DNA of 64,000 nt from Colletotrichum lupini. Taxonomy: Eukaryota; Ascomycota; Sordariomycetes; Glomerellales; Glomerellaceae. Location of the stretch: positions 3,100,001-3,164,000 of the forward strand of contig NC_064681.1 of assembly GCF_023278565.1 (NCBI RefSeq), given 5' to 3'. Shown piece by piece: positions 45,439 through 57,174 of this stretch (position 1 is its first letter; each line of letters starts with the position of its first letter). Under the pieces are notes generated by a model. That model searched no databases. It was not told where the DNA came from and saw only the letters and a list, made by a program, of their open reading frames with translations. The position numbers and the translations under genes are program-made.

Positions 45439-48207
45439 CGTGAGCTGAGTTCTTCGTGTGAGAGTCGTGATAGGGGTCAGTCTCGTTTTTTGTGATCTTG
45501 AGCTTTGTATAGTGTTTTTCTTGTTTTCTGTTTAGAAATCGCCTGCGTCGCTTTGAGCTTGGACAAGTGAGTGGTTGTAAGCAGTCAAGGCTCCTCGGAG
45601 GAGTTTATGAAGTGATAGCAAGTTGTGAACTGGATGTCGATGTTCAACTTTGTAAAGAGTGTATACTACTGATGGAATTATGATTTTGAGTAATAGCCAT
45701 GCTGTAGTTTTAGTCTTTTGAGGTAAACTTTTGGAGCCAAGAGGGGTTGAATATGAGATCAAAGAGGAAAAAATAAAGAAAAAAAATCAGTCCCATGAGG
45801 TAGGTGGCAGAGGGGTGAAGCTTTTAAATGTCGTGGGTGGGCCCGACCCTTAGACCCCTAGATTGACAAGTTCGGACTAGTGTGAGGCGATTTAATCTAA
45901 AGATAAGCGAATGACAGCGAGAACGTGTTGCATGCGGACGGGGGAAAACAAGTCTCCTGCCCTTTCGAGGGTTTTGCTTGGATGAAGTTGCAAAAGGGCG
46001 AACTGCAGTGAGAGACCCAAGAGGCGGTGAAGTGGTTGTAAGTGAACACCAAGAAATAGCTACAAGCTCGCGAGATTACCTATGTGTGTCTCACAGGAAC
46101 CACTAATGCCACAACAGATGAAGTGAAGATGGAATTCCCACAAGTAGCTTGAAACCAGATGGAATAGGAGAATTAAGATTGGGGCTAGGCTCGAAAAAAA
46201 GGAGGGAATGAGTTCCGGTCAGTCGTGAAACCGTGTGTCTTCTCCCGCTTTTGCTGGCCCAGGGACTCGACCTTTTGTGAGAAGAATTGTGTAGACGCTG
46301 ATAGGCTGAGCCACACTTGGCTCTCAAGTGTTCAACTTTGTAACTTGCCATGGCATCCACCGGCATATTCCCAAAACTGCCTGGATTGATGTGCTCGGTG
46401 AGTTGGCCGCGCAAGTCGTGATATGGAAGGCTCAATGAACAGGAAATGTCCAAAGTTCCAAGACGGAGGATGTAACGCTGAATGTTAAGGTAAGCAGCAT
46501 TCAGATCTCGGTTAAGCTCTAGGAAGGAGATGGTGGGGCGGAAGTATGCGATTGTTTCCCCCATCTCCCAGAGAGAAGAAGGTACGTACCTGCAACTTGG
46601 ACGGTCTCCTGGTCCGGGCTTTTTTAAGGTCGAGAATCCCACAGCATGGGCCTTTGGAGGCAGGCCATTTGAACAAGCAGCCGAGAAACATGGACATGCC
46701 TTTGTACATGTGAGTCGGTCGAGTAGAACTTCGAGTCTCTATTGCTGTAGACACCATAAAGAGATGTCGAATTTATGTCCAATACCTTGGCCAATGGTGT
46801 TACACTCTAAGCGAGTTATTACGCAGTAATAGTATGGCTCGGTGGAGGGAGTTACCTAAGGTGAACAAATAGGTTGACCTAAGGTGAGCCCAGGTACAGG
46901 GGTGAGGGGTTGGTTGCATTTGCCTCTTTGCCTCGAGATGGCAGGGGCCAGGAGAACCTGGAAGGGAAGCAGGCACGCCGCACGCCTACGCCGCACGCAG
47001 GAAGGAGGGGAAAGTAAGAGAGGTGAAGCGCCAAGGGTAGGCGCGAATACGTACCTGATTTCTGACTCCAATGCTCCTTCCATGAGATGGAACTTGGAGG
47101 TCTTTGACAAGTTGACGTGCCTGCCTCCCTCTTCAGAGTAGATACATCAATAGGTACCTACCTACCTTATCACACACCCGACAGGCGACAGGTACATTTC
47201 TCAGAAGCCTCGGGCGGGAGGTGAGTGGAAACGTAGAAATGGTGGAGGGTGACGGGTGGGACACACTGGACGGTGACCCGGCACAGCTGCCCCGACGCTG
47301 CGCTGGTCACCTTACCTTACCTACCTTACGTAGTACCTTACCTACAGACTGAGAAGAGGTATACAGCGAGCAGCGTGGTGAGGTGGGGAGTGGAGTGCTT
47401 GGCTGCTAGTGGAAGCAGGTAGACCTGGGCACCTGAGCACCTGAGCGAGCACCTCCTCCACCAGGTTTCGTCCCAAGTGTCAAAACCTCCTTTGACCACC
47501 TGCACCGTCTCTATTCGTACCACCTGCCTACCCAGCTACCTTACCTTACCTTTACACGCCCTGACAGTTCGCTGCCGAAATTCGCCCATCACAATAATCT
47601 CTCACTCCGCATCAGATATTGCATCACTCTGAACCATCAAAACACCAAACCATCATCTCTTCGCCTTGCCTGTCCCTGATTGCCAGCCTCGTCGCATCAA
47701 GCTACCCAACCACTGCCAGCGCCCTCGGCGCAGTACGCAGTAGTGCAGCCCGATCGGAGCCAGTCCTACGGATACTCCGTATTCCGTACAGACACTCCCG
47801 TCCTGTCTGTCCCATCTCCCACCATCTTCCATTCTGACTGGACCATCAACTGCGACCGGCACCGACCGCCGACCGACCGAATCGACTTGACCTTCCTCGA
47901 CATCACCATAACCACCACAACCCACCCCCCTCTTCACCCCTGTGACGTACAAAGAATCATCGCAACAACGGCATCGACGAACACAACCTCAACCTTAGGC
48001 GCCAAACACCGCACCACCTACTAGTACTACAGCACCGCATCCATCTCCTCTCCAACTGGCGAAGCAACCTACCTGCCTCCGACGACAGCTCCTCCCTTCC
48101 TTCTGTCGACCGAATCATCGACATCTTTTCATGCAAACATCACCATCGCCACACCACCAATAGCCTTCCTACCTGTCCTCGGATGCGCTTTGCATCTTCC
48201 TGCTGCT
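45439..48207. other. Divergent intergenic region SET gene / 4E-T gene
   Basis: 2.8 kb between divergent genes with no recognisable gene. AAGGTAAGG/CCTTACCTT-type elements cluster at about 47153-47168, 47309-47345 and 47537-47554. An exact TACTCCGTA at 47773 sits in a compact inverted repeat. The last 600 bp before the 4E-T start are C/T/A-rich on the plus strand, typical of a fungal leader. Confidence 0.55.
47767..47781. repeat. Compact inverted repeat TACGGA-TAC-TCCGTA
   Basis: Six-nucleotide arms around a 3-nt spacer, containing an exact TACTCCGTA (47773-47781), about 430 bp upstream of the 4E-T start. Same motif family as the 12-bp inverted repeat upstream of PAG1. Confidence 0.8.
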
Positions 48208-50705
48208 ATGGCACTCCAGTATTCAGCAGAGGTCCTCATTCACCTGCGAGAATCACCACTATGCATCAAACCATCTGCTTTACCGCCCGCTGAAGAATGG
48301 ATGGGGTATGCCGTCACCATATCCCTCAGACAAAACTCCCTCTTTTCTAACTCTTTCTTCCAGACCACCTCCCGATAACAATCGAACCCAGACCAACGTC
48401 ACCAAACCCACTCCTGACAGAAGAAGCCACGATAATCCCTTGCTTGATCAGACGAATCGTCGCCCTGGCGTTGACCGCCACGTCTCGCGAAACAGCGCCA
48501 GTATGTCTCCACCTCGGTGTCTCCTCATTTCCCTCGCCCCTTGAGCAATCCCAACTGACCCAAACTTCAATTGCAGACCCCGAAGACATTATTCTCGGAC
48601 CTCCTCGAACCGCCTTCGCCTCTGCGACCCTGCGCAATGGCAAACCTTTTGACAATGACAAGGGCCTCAAGGACGCTGACTCGCCCAGTCGCTTTAATTT
48701 CCGCAATCGCAATGGTGACACCCCAGAAGGCGACCGCTTCCGCGATTCGAGAAACACAAACTTTGGTCGTCGTCGCGGCGAAGGTGACCCACAGGATCAG
48801 GAGGGATGGAGTACAGTGAAGCCGCGCAAGAGCTTCGGGCACGAGGGCGCCGAGCGCTTCCAAGGTCGCATGGGCGCTGGTGGTGGTGATAGGCTTCCCA
48901 ATGAGCGCCGCCCCCGTGATCGCGACGACCGTGAGGGTCCTAGAGACCGTACCCACCGCACCTTCGACCATCACGACAAGGAGCATGACCACGAGGAAGC
49001 TGAGCCGCGGCCCCGCAATGGCCTTAGCAGGGGCAAGTCGGAGCCCTGGTTCAAGAATGACAACAGCACCGCCAGTAACAATACCAACAGTGCCAACACT
49101 CCTGAGAAGCCTCCGTTGACGGCTCGCGAGCGCATTGACCGGGCCAAGAGCTGGAGAGACCGGAACCGGGAGGTTGAGCCCGTCGAAGAAAAGAGCACTG
49201 GCAGGAACTATGAGCGTCGCTGGGAGCGCGGCGAACATAGACAGGAGCGAGAGCCCGAATGGTTCGATGAACCTGCCGGAGAAAAGGCAGGAGGCCACAC
49301 CGAAGAGGATTTCAAGAAATTCATGGAAAGTATGAAGGCGAGTCGCAACGGTCCTGCCGACGACAAGGCGCCAGCTGCCGCAGTCGAGGCTGCAATCAAA
49401 GCCGAGCAGCCAGCTGTTGCTTCCGCACCCGCTGTGGAGATTGGCCCCGACCAATTCTTCCTCAAGTTCGCTTCTACTGCTGGCTTGGACGTCAGCTCAC
49501 CGAGCGAGCCCAAGAGAGAGACTCCTTCCAAGTCTAAGACAGGCGGTAGCAAGTCCTCTCGGTTCACCTCATTCTTCAATGCCCCTCAAGATGACCCCAC
49601 CCAACGAATGAAGACGGAGCCTTCAACACCCATGGCAGGCCTTCCTTTCGGTGGCCCTGATCTATCTGGGCCGGCTCCCGACAATGAGAAGCAAGCTTTC
49701 CAAGCATTGCTCATGAAGCTGCAGCGTTCAAATCTTCAATCAGCCACGCCGCCTGCTTCGCAACCATTCCAGGAACCTCCCCCGCCTGCTCGCGAGCATG
49801 CTCCTTCCAGCTCCGTCGCGTCGCCCGAGCCATTCCAACAGTATGGCGGCGAGCGCAGAGAGGACCCCCGCCCTCGCATGCCGCAGGGATCCATGTCCAT
49901 GTCAGATATTCTTGCCCCGCGTCCAACCATGCCTCACCAGCAGCAGCCGCCTGCTGCTCGTCAAGACCAACTGCTCCAAGAGCTAGTTGGACAACGCCAC
50001 CAGGCTTCAAGCCAGGGGTCCGGCCGAATGGAACCAAACCAAGGCCGCAACATGAGCAACACAGAGTTCTTGATGAACTTGATGAGGAACCAGCCCGAGC
50101 CCCCACGAACGGAACAGCAACTCCTCATGCGCATGCCGCAACCCCAGCGCGCCGCTCAGATCCCGCATGCTCCAGACCGCGAGCCCGACTTCCAGCAGGG
50201 ACTTCCGCAGGGCGGCCGTGGTTCTCAGCGGCAATTGCGTGGCCAAGGCCCGCCTGGCTTCATGGATGAGGGTTTCCACCACCCTGAGCCAGAAGCGCGC
50301 ATGCAACCCACGCAGATTCTGCAACGTCCTCCCCCGCCTCCCGGTTTGGACCAAATGAACCCCAACTGGATTCAGCAGGGCGGCGGCGGTCCTCCCATGC
50401 CCCCTCAGCAGAGATCCATCATTCCGCCTCCTGGTCTCGCTGGCGGTCCTGGCCGCAATCACCCAATGGCCGCTATGTTCCCCCCGAACTTCCCTCCCGG
50501 AGCCTTCCCTCCCCCTGAGGCCATGGCAGGTCCCCCGCCACGCAACATGCCTCCTCCCCCGGGTTTCTTCGGTGGACCGCCTCCCGGATTTATCCCTCCT
50601 CCCGGAATGCCTGGCTTCCCTGGTCCGGGCGGACCCGATGGTCATGGCTTCCCCTTTGACGGACGCATGCCTCCCGGCGCCGCTCAGGCGTTCCGGAGAC
50701 AGTAA
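48208..50705 (+). CDS. eIF4E-transporter (4E-T)-like translational repressor
   Basis: Probable eIF4E-binding protein of the 4E-T/Cup class, which links cap-bound eIF4E to mRNA decay and repression factors in P-bodies. Exons 48208-48305, 48364-48500 and 48577-50705 give 787 residues. Exon 1 encodes a canonical eIF4E site, Y5-xxxx-L10-I11, followed by HLRESPLC, as in 4E-T proteins. The remainder is disordered: Arg/Asp/Gly-rich (100-190), Gln-rich middle, and a Pro/Gly/Phe/Met-rich C-terminal third with repeated PPPG units. Short conserved-looking helices include FQALLMKLQRSNL and EFLMNLMRNQPEP, possible docking sites. The true ATG is at 48208; the frame is open a few codons upstream but without ATG. 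Joins keep phase and use GTATGC and GTATGT donors. The family call rests on the N-terminal motif plus composition. Confidence 0.82.
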
Positions 50706-51836
50706 ACTACCCACATCATGGAACTACCATCGGCCTCTTCAGTAGAGGCTATACTTTCGTAGCATTTCTACTGCTACATTTACCTTGTTCGAGTCTCATC
50801 ACCAAATGTTCAGATGTGTGTCTTTGAAGAGGGCATGTTATGAAACACCATAAACGTAAATGTCGGTATAACGACATATTGCTTGTCGGATTTGCTGAAC
50901 TAGCACCCAACCACCCATCCTCGAATACTAGTTTTCTCCTCAAATGTGGGAGGAGCCCAGTCTATCAGCTTCGCATAGGCGAGGCACCGCCTCAACTACC
51001 TCGACGAGGATACACGTTTATGCGATACGTTTCCTATGCTTATGAGCGGAGGGAACCCACAACTAAGCAGACATCTTTGTTTTGGCTCAGGCCCACAACG
51101 GAAGGGGTCTAGGTCCTCTCAGAAGACAAGGGTTCTAGGCGATGGTACAATCAAGAGCAGAAAACAAGGGTGGCGAGTTTCTGAGGAAGGGGGGAGTGGG
51201 ATAGGATATCCCTCATGTTACCTTTAGTCTACCGCGGTGGACACGAATGAAATGAAATGGATGTTGGTCTTCCTGGCTTCCAAAAAGCTGTGCCTTGCTA
51301 CCATGGTGAAATATGGTGATGTGATTTGTGCATTCCCTGATGATTGCTTGAACGGTCAATCATGTCAATTGTCTTAATGAGAAAGAGCCAGCCTTTCACT
51401 CCATCAACGATATTATCATAATCCACGAGACGGTCTCTGTCAATTGGAATACGCGAAAAAGATCTGTCGATGATGCTTGTCGAGTTTTGTGTGATTTGGT
51501 TCCACGATAGATCCAGAGTACATATATACATAGACCATCCGGCTCAGTCAGCCAACTGCCCTCACCCCTTTCCCGCCTGCATTCTCCTTCTCTCCCTCCT
51601 CCCCATCGTATGCAAAACCCACGGAGAGGTAAGAAGAGGGAAATCAAGAAGAGGCCGTTTATGGGAATTGTTGCACCCGCCCCTGATTCAACACCAAAGA
51701 ACGCCACGCTGGCAACAGAATGTGCAAGAAAAGGGGGGGGGGGGGGGGTTGTTTAAGGGAAGCTGACAGTGAGATGGGTAAAAGTCCATTCGAGAGCCAA
51801 AATTTCCGCCTCTCCCTTCCATTTACGCCTTTCAAC
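50706..51836. other. Convergent 3' intergenic 4E-T / SEC1
   Basis: 1.1 kb between convergent genes; no gene recognised. A 16-nt G homopolymer lies near the SEC1 stop codon. The middle portion (51300-51530) is AT-rich. Confidence 0.6.
51733..51748. repeat. 16-nt G homopolymer in the SEC1 3' flank
   Basis: Sixteen G on the plus strand, i.e. a C-run in the SEC1 transcript about 90 nt after its stop codon if the 3' UTR extends that far. Confidence 0.9.
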
Positions 51837-54289
51837 TCAATGCTTATCCTTGTCCTTGTGGCTCTTCTTCATACCCAAAAAGTTGCGCTTCTTCTTATCC
51901 TTCTCCAGCTTTTGCGGTTTGCCGCCGTCAGACGGGGCAGGTGACGCTCCGCCGCCATTCGCCACGGGCGGAAGAGGCGCGTTGAGGTTCATATTGCTCA
52001 TCTGAGCCGTTGGCGGCGCGGCGGGACGCCCAGGTAAACCGCCTGGCGCAGGTGCTCTGCGTGGTCCACCCGCCGGTGAAGGTGCGCCCGGCGGTGCCAT
52101 ACCGGGGGCAGGGCGTTGCGCCATAGGGTTGGGCGGAGGGGCAGGCTTCTCATAAACCCACGCAGGAGCACGCGGTGTCGGCCGCTCCATTGGTATGTCG
52201 AGCGTGCGCTTGTCCTTGCCCAAATCGCCTACTTGGCGGACGTAAAGTTGAGGTGTGAGCATGTGGCTCGTCACCAGGAAGATGTCCTTGCCTTGGCGGG
52301 CGGAAACGTCGTAGCAAGCACGGCTCTCGCTGTATGTTGCGCCACCAGCCATGAAAACAATAAAGCGCTGTCGATTTTCAGGTGGTCGTCGGCCAGATGA
52401 TGCCCAATTCGGCCTACCGGCACGCAATGAGCCTTGTTGTGAGGCCAATAGGTCCTCGTTGGGATCAGCTGGTGGCTTCACGTAAGGAAATGTGGTTTGA
52501 TCGAGAGTGCCTCGGCAGAGTTCATCAAGCATCGTCTGCATAGCCGTCTCGAAACGTGATAGCGAGTATTCCTCGCTGATCTCTGCTGCTTTGGTGTTCT
52601 TTTGGAACAGGGGCGGTTGAGGAGGTCGAACGTCTTTTAGGCCACCACGCACCGGGTGTCCGCCCAGCATCTCGAGGTTGACTACTATTTCCCCGTCTCC
52701 TTGCGGCAGGCCCGAATGCGCGAGCAACCGGTTGATATCCTCCATCACAACACCGTCTCTATACAGCACATAGAGAATGATCAGGCGCAATCTGTCTGAT
52801 GGGGTGATGGCGTCGTCGTCCAGAAGCCGCACGACTTGGTCCAATATGTTTTTAGGCTTCCTGAAGTCCTCGTCCAATCCTGTGGCAAGAGTCTGCTCTA
52901 CCGAAGCAATGTCTGGCAGCTTGTGATCTTGGAATTTGTTCATGGCTTCTTGCGCCAGACTCAGATGAAGCGAGTACGCCTCCTTCATCTCTTGGAACTG
53001 CGGCAAACCAGCCAGCATGTCTCTGATGGCGTTCAAGCTCGTCGTCTCCTGCTCCTCGTTGGTGAAATTAGGGTTAGACTCCAAGAACTTCCGGAAGTCT
53101 CCCATTAGTTTATCAATAGTATCTTTCATGTGTCGGTGTCGGTTGTCGACCCAGACCGGATCCTTGTCAGATAGCTCCACGTCTTTCTCTTCCTCTTGTG
53201 CGGTGCCCTCGTTTGTGACCATGCGATACGTCACCTTGTCCCCATCTTGTATCGGGAGAAGGTCGTGGGCCATTGCCTGATATGTGAACTCGTGAACCAG
53301 AGGCGCCAAGATATCCATTGATCTGTCCGTGATGACGAGCGTTCCCACGGGCCGCGACGACTGTGGTGGAAAGTTTGGGTTCCACTGCGCATATTCGTCC
53401 AACTCCTCCTGCACGAAACGAGCTAGATGAGAGGCAAGCACGGCGGCTTCATGGAGAGGGCTCTTCGGTCTGTAGTATCGGACTTTTGGGTACTCGCCAA
53501 GTGTAACGCACACGCCGGTGATCTGATCTGCTCGTCAGCAAGGCAAGTTGTGTAGCCTGCCATCTGTCTGTTACGAACCTTCTGCGCTAGAATCTTCATG
53601 TGTCGCGCCACCAAATTGTTGCACGCGGGGTGGTAAAGAATTGGAAAGCTCCAAGGGTCTTTGAAGGTGATCAAATGCGACTCCCGAGGGAAGAAATCGA
53701 TCGACAAGGTTTCGAACCCCGCGATGCGCTGCTTGGCCGGCGGACAGCCATCAATCATGCGACGGATCCTCGGATCCAAGACACCGGTCCACACCAGGTA
53801 CGCTTCCTTGTATCTGCGGCGCTCAAAGTCGTTGATGAGGATTTCGACGATATTCTCTTTCGGGGACAGAAAGTAGATGGCGTCCATTTCAGGATTCATA
53901 TCTCGCTTCTGCTCGATTCGCTCGATGTCTAGAGGGAGGTTAGGACTTGTACCGTTGCAAGGAGGAAACGTGGTCGCGCGACATACTGGCGATATTGTTG
54001 TTGAGAATGTCATCTTCCTTGACAACGTTGTCTATAATCTTGTGGGAGTCGTCGTCAACAACTAAGACCTTCCACTATGGGTTTCGTCATGGTTAGCTTG
54101 TTGACTCGCAGGCAGCCCGCCAGGTATCGGGTGGATCTCACGTCGCCTCGTGTAATGTTCTTGATTGTGTCGATGATGACTGTCCAAATTGTCAGTATCG
54201 AGAGCGGAAGAGGCTTGCAGGGCATCATGGGCTCTCGGGCTTTGAGCCAGCTCACCGTCATGCTGCTCCTGGAGCGTGGAGACACCCAT
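51837..54289 (-). CDS. Exocytic Sec1/Munc18-family protein SEC1
   Basis: An SM protein that binds plasma-membrane SNARE complexes and promotes fusion of secretory vesicles, in hyphae mainly at the tip. Five exons (54256-54289, 54142-54179, 53987-54074, 53579-53928, 51837-53522) give 731 residues, close to yeast Sec1 (724). The three small leading exons rebuild the conserved start: MGVSTLQEQHD, VIIDTIKNITRGD, WKVLVVDDDSHKIIDNVVKE, then NIERIEQKRDMNPEMDAIYF. Later landmarks are GTLVITDRSMDILAPLVHEFTYQAM and the C-terminal RFIVFMAGGATYSE. The last 120 residues are Pro/Ala/Gly-rich and end in a Lys-rich tail, an extension common in filamentous fungi. Donors are GTGAGC, GTGAGA, GTATGT and GTTCGT. 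Secure identity. Confidence 0.96.
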
Positions 54290-55858
54290 CGTGGCAAGTT
54301 GCCGCGTGGGCAGCGGACAACTGGCAATGCGTCGTGTAAGGGAAGCGGAATTTGTCGCTCTGAGGTAGAAGGTTGTCGGACGGCGACTGTGATCGAGCGA
54401 CGACGATGGGCGGGTGCGCCTGTGTAAATTGAGGTGCTACACAGATAGCGTGGCAGCGGAGTAAAGAAAGGCGGACAAGGCTGGAGGAATGCGCGTTGTC
54501 GAGCTTTATGAATCGTGGGGCCCAGGTCCTGGAGAATGAGACGTCGGGTGGAATTCGAGAGCCACCAGGTATGTATGTTTAGCTGGGAGATTGGTGGTTG
54601 TTGTCTTGGGCTTCGTTGTCGTCGTTGTTTGGGTCTGGCGGGGTTTCAAGATGAACGAAGGACCGGTCGCAGTTGTGGGACTTTCAATGCTCCGAAGACC
54701 CAAACCGGAGCTTGGGGAAGGGGGAAAGGAAGCAAGGCAAGGTCTGGCAGGGTACGTTGCTATGCGGTCAGACAGCTTTGTCGTGGTACGGTGGTGGTGG
54801 TGGTAGTGGCAGGTGAGGTGGGTGGGTGAGGTGAGTTGGAGGAGTTACGATCGGAAGAGGCAAGATTGGTCGAGCTCGCACAGCACTAGGAGCTGTGTTA
54901 CTATGTAGTAGGAGGGATGTCTGCAGTGGGAAACGTGAGTTATCTGGTCTATCGTCGAGGTTGACCGGAAGAAGGTAAACGCAATGACCTGATGCGACTG
55001 GAAGTCAAAAGGCCAGCAGGTTCAAGGCTTGGAAAGACAGAGGTAGAAGAACGGGAGAGGCAGGTAGGTAGTTCCACGTCCCAGTCCCCGTTCCCAGTTC
55101 CATTTCTGGTTCCATTTCCCGTTCCACTGCGCACCGCACCGCTACTTTCCTCAGTACTCCCGCCCGCGCTTCAAGTTGAGGCCCAGGAGGGGGGGCGGGG
55201 CCCGGGCAAGCAGGGCCGTAAGGTACTCTGTAGTCCTGGGCTCCCCATTGGAACTGGCCTGACCCCTCGCCCAAAATGCTATGCAACACAAATCCTGGTA
55301 CGGATACTGCCCAGCACCTTAGGACAGGTACTTGGAGGTACTTAGCCTAGTGCCATACCTACCTACCTTACATACACAGCCAGGTAGGTAGTGCAGCGGC
55401 ATTCCCCCACTTTCGGCCCCCAAAGGAGCGATGAATGAGGTCACCGCCTTCCAGGTTCGCACCTGCACCTCACAACGGCGGCGCTTTTTGAAGATGCGGC
55501 GGCGGCACGGCGGGAGATATTCTCGTAGCCTCCCCGTCGCAAGGATGATGGTTGTTTGCTCAAGACAATCCCTTGTGTGTTTCAATGCCAATCTGTTACC
55601 CGTCTCTTCGTCACCTTTACCTATTCCACTCCATGGCCAAGCCATTGTTCTTCGTGATGGTCGTTTTTGGATATTACGAGTGTGAACTGCGGTAATTTGG
55701 CAGTATTTGGAAGTCTTGTAATAGTTGTACAAGGCGAATTCACTTGATCAAGGTTCAAGACCGTATATCTGTAAATTAAAACGGATTTTGATAGGCTCAA
55801 GTTTCGTTATTCGTCCTCCATTATGGGTATCTCATTGCTTCTCATGACTCCTATCCCC
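54290..55858. other. SEC1 upstream region / G-patch gene 3' flank
   Basis: 1.6 kb; the left part is the SEC1 promoter, the right part the 3' flank of the G-patch gene. It contains a (GGT)5 repeat (54790-54804) and CCTTACC/GGTAGG elements near 55356-55390. No gene recognised. Confidence 0.55.
54790..54804. repeat. (GGT)5 trinucleotide repeat
   Basis: Five GGT units on the plus strand, about 500 bp upstream of the SEC1 start codon. Confidence 0.85.
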
Positions 55859-56575
55859 TTATAAACCGGTCCCCAGGTATTTGTCAATGTCTTCGCTGGC
55901 GTAAAACATCTCTCGCAACCTCTCAGCCTTTCTCTTGTCTTCATCGGCCTTCTTTCTGCATTGCTTCGCATCCAGCATCTGCGGCTTCTTCTTGTCAATT
56001 CTTCCCTGGATGCCTTTTGGGATCTTGAGACCCAAACCGTATTTGTCCTCCTTTGGTCGAGTCTTCAGGGGATACTGCATGCCTTGCTCTTCGGCACCGA
56101 GCCCCTTGCGTGAATCAGGGTCCCAACCATGGGATGAAAGATATGTCAAGCCCATGCGCGACCGATCTAGTGCTGATGGGGGATGTGAGTGTGTGAGGCA
56201 GACTTGGTGAGCAATCGAAGACTCATGCTGCTTCTGTCTACTTGTCGTGGCCTTGTTATTGTCATTGCCGACCTCTCCCACGGCGTCGTCTTTATCCACA
56301 GGCAATTCGCACACGGCGCATACTTGCCCTGCTGCTGGCGAGAGCTTTTCGGCTTCCGCTTGCTTGTCACCGAGCACGAGGCTGAGGTAAAAGTCGCCAA
56401 CGGAAGCGCCGCTTTTTGTTTTATTGGCCGTCTGTGTCGTACTCAGGTTTGGATCTGATGCCTTGACGAACTGGATGGGCTTGCGGCTGATTCCCGCGCC
56501 AAAGGGTCGTCGATGTTGAAGCGGTACGTCCTCTTCCTCTTCATAGTCCTCGTCGTCTTCCACCCGTCGCCGCAT
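55859..56575 (-). CDS. GPANK1-like G-patch protein with C2H2-type zinc site
   Basis: A nucleic-acid-associated protein; G-patches commonly bind RNA or activate DEAH helicases. Single exon, 238 residues starting at MRRRVEDDEDYEEEE. The frame stays open upstream but has no ATG there, so this is the first usable start. A zinc-binding candidate is formed by CAVC (C86, C89) and HESSIAH (H117, H123), with an Asn/Lys/Thr-rich linker. The G-patch at about 142-183 is of the GLTYLSSHGWDPDSRKGLG type followed by KYGLGLKIP. A Lys/Arg-rich coiled segment (205-224) precedes the end. This zinc finger plus G-patch layout resembles the C-terminal half of human GPANK1, without ankyrin repeats. Divergent from the dehydrogenase gene. 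Confidence 0.85.
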   Translation of the reverse strand: MRRRVEDDEDYEEEEDVPLQHRRPFGAGISRKPIQFVKASDPNLSTTQTANKTKSGASVGDFYLSLVLGDKQAEAEKLSPAAGQVCAVCELPVDKDDAVGEVGNDNNKATTSRQKQHESSIAHQVCLTHSHPPSALDRSRMGLTYLSSHGWDPDSRKGLGAEEQGMQYPLKTRPKEDKYGLGLKIPKGIQGRIDKKKPQMLDAKQCRKKADEDKRKAERLREMFYASEDIDKYLGTGL

Positions 56576-57174
56576 TTCGGCAATACTTGCACAGCACACT
56601 TGCCACCACCTGTTCCTCAGCAAGTGCACTCGTGGAGGAGAACTCGAGTTATGTCGAGTGTTGCCGTCTGCTAGTGCAATGATATGGTGAGATGAAGGGG
56701 CAGGGTGATGGAGGAACGGTTGATGAAGAAGTTCCACTTCTTCGACAAGGGGGCGAGACCAACCCCATTATGTCAGCGAGGCAGCCAGCGGCGGCCTCAA
56801 TCCCCTGCAAACTCTGCGATTAGTGCCCCTGGATTCTGGAAGCCACCGCCGCTGGGCTGCCGCCAGAGTGGGACCGCCCCTGTCATCGCAATTCGGAAAT
56901 CCCCTGGCGGCACATCAGCTTTCCACTCTGTTCTAGAAGGCAAGCAGGCGGCTTCGTCACACACTCGAACAACTTACGCATATTTCGTACGCACGCAAAG
57001 GAAAACGCCCACATTGACCGGCCTGCTTTCTCAACGACCTCGTCCACGACACTGCAACGAGTCCGAGTCGTCCGCCCATACGAATACGCCTTCGAAGCAT
57101 TGCTACCCCAGCATGCTCGACAGTCGCCCATAGACACGCCTTTTCTCTAGCTTTAACCCAGTCACTCGCTCGCA
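56576..57174. promoter_or_regulatory. Divergent promoter G-patch gene / SDR gene
   Basis: 599 bp. The SDR side is CT- and C-rich in its own direction close to the start. No TACTCCGTA or CACGTG element seen. Confidence 0.5.

Noticed and set aside
46103..46642. A 179-codon minus-strand frame between the SET and 4E-T genes
   Set aside because: Low-information sequence in AT-mixed DNA with no domain features; length is possible by chance in this region.
50785..50795. tRNA B-box-like TGTTCGAGTCT in the 4E-T 3' flank
   Set aside because: No A-box or cloverleaf around it.
56576..56737. A 54-codon N-terminal extension of the G-patch protein
   Set aside because: The extended frame would need a GTG start; the extra sequence is His/Ser/Pro-rich and unlike the family. 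The ATG at 56575 is preferred.
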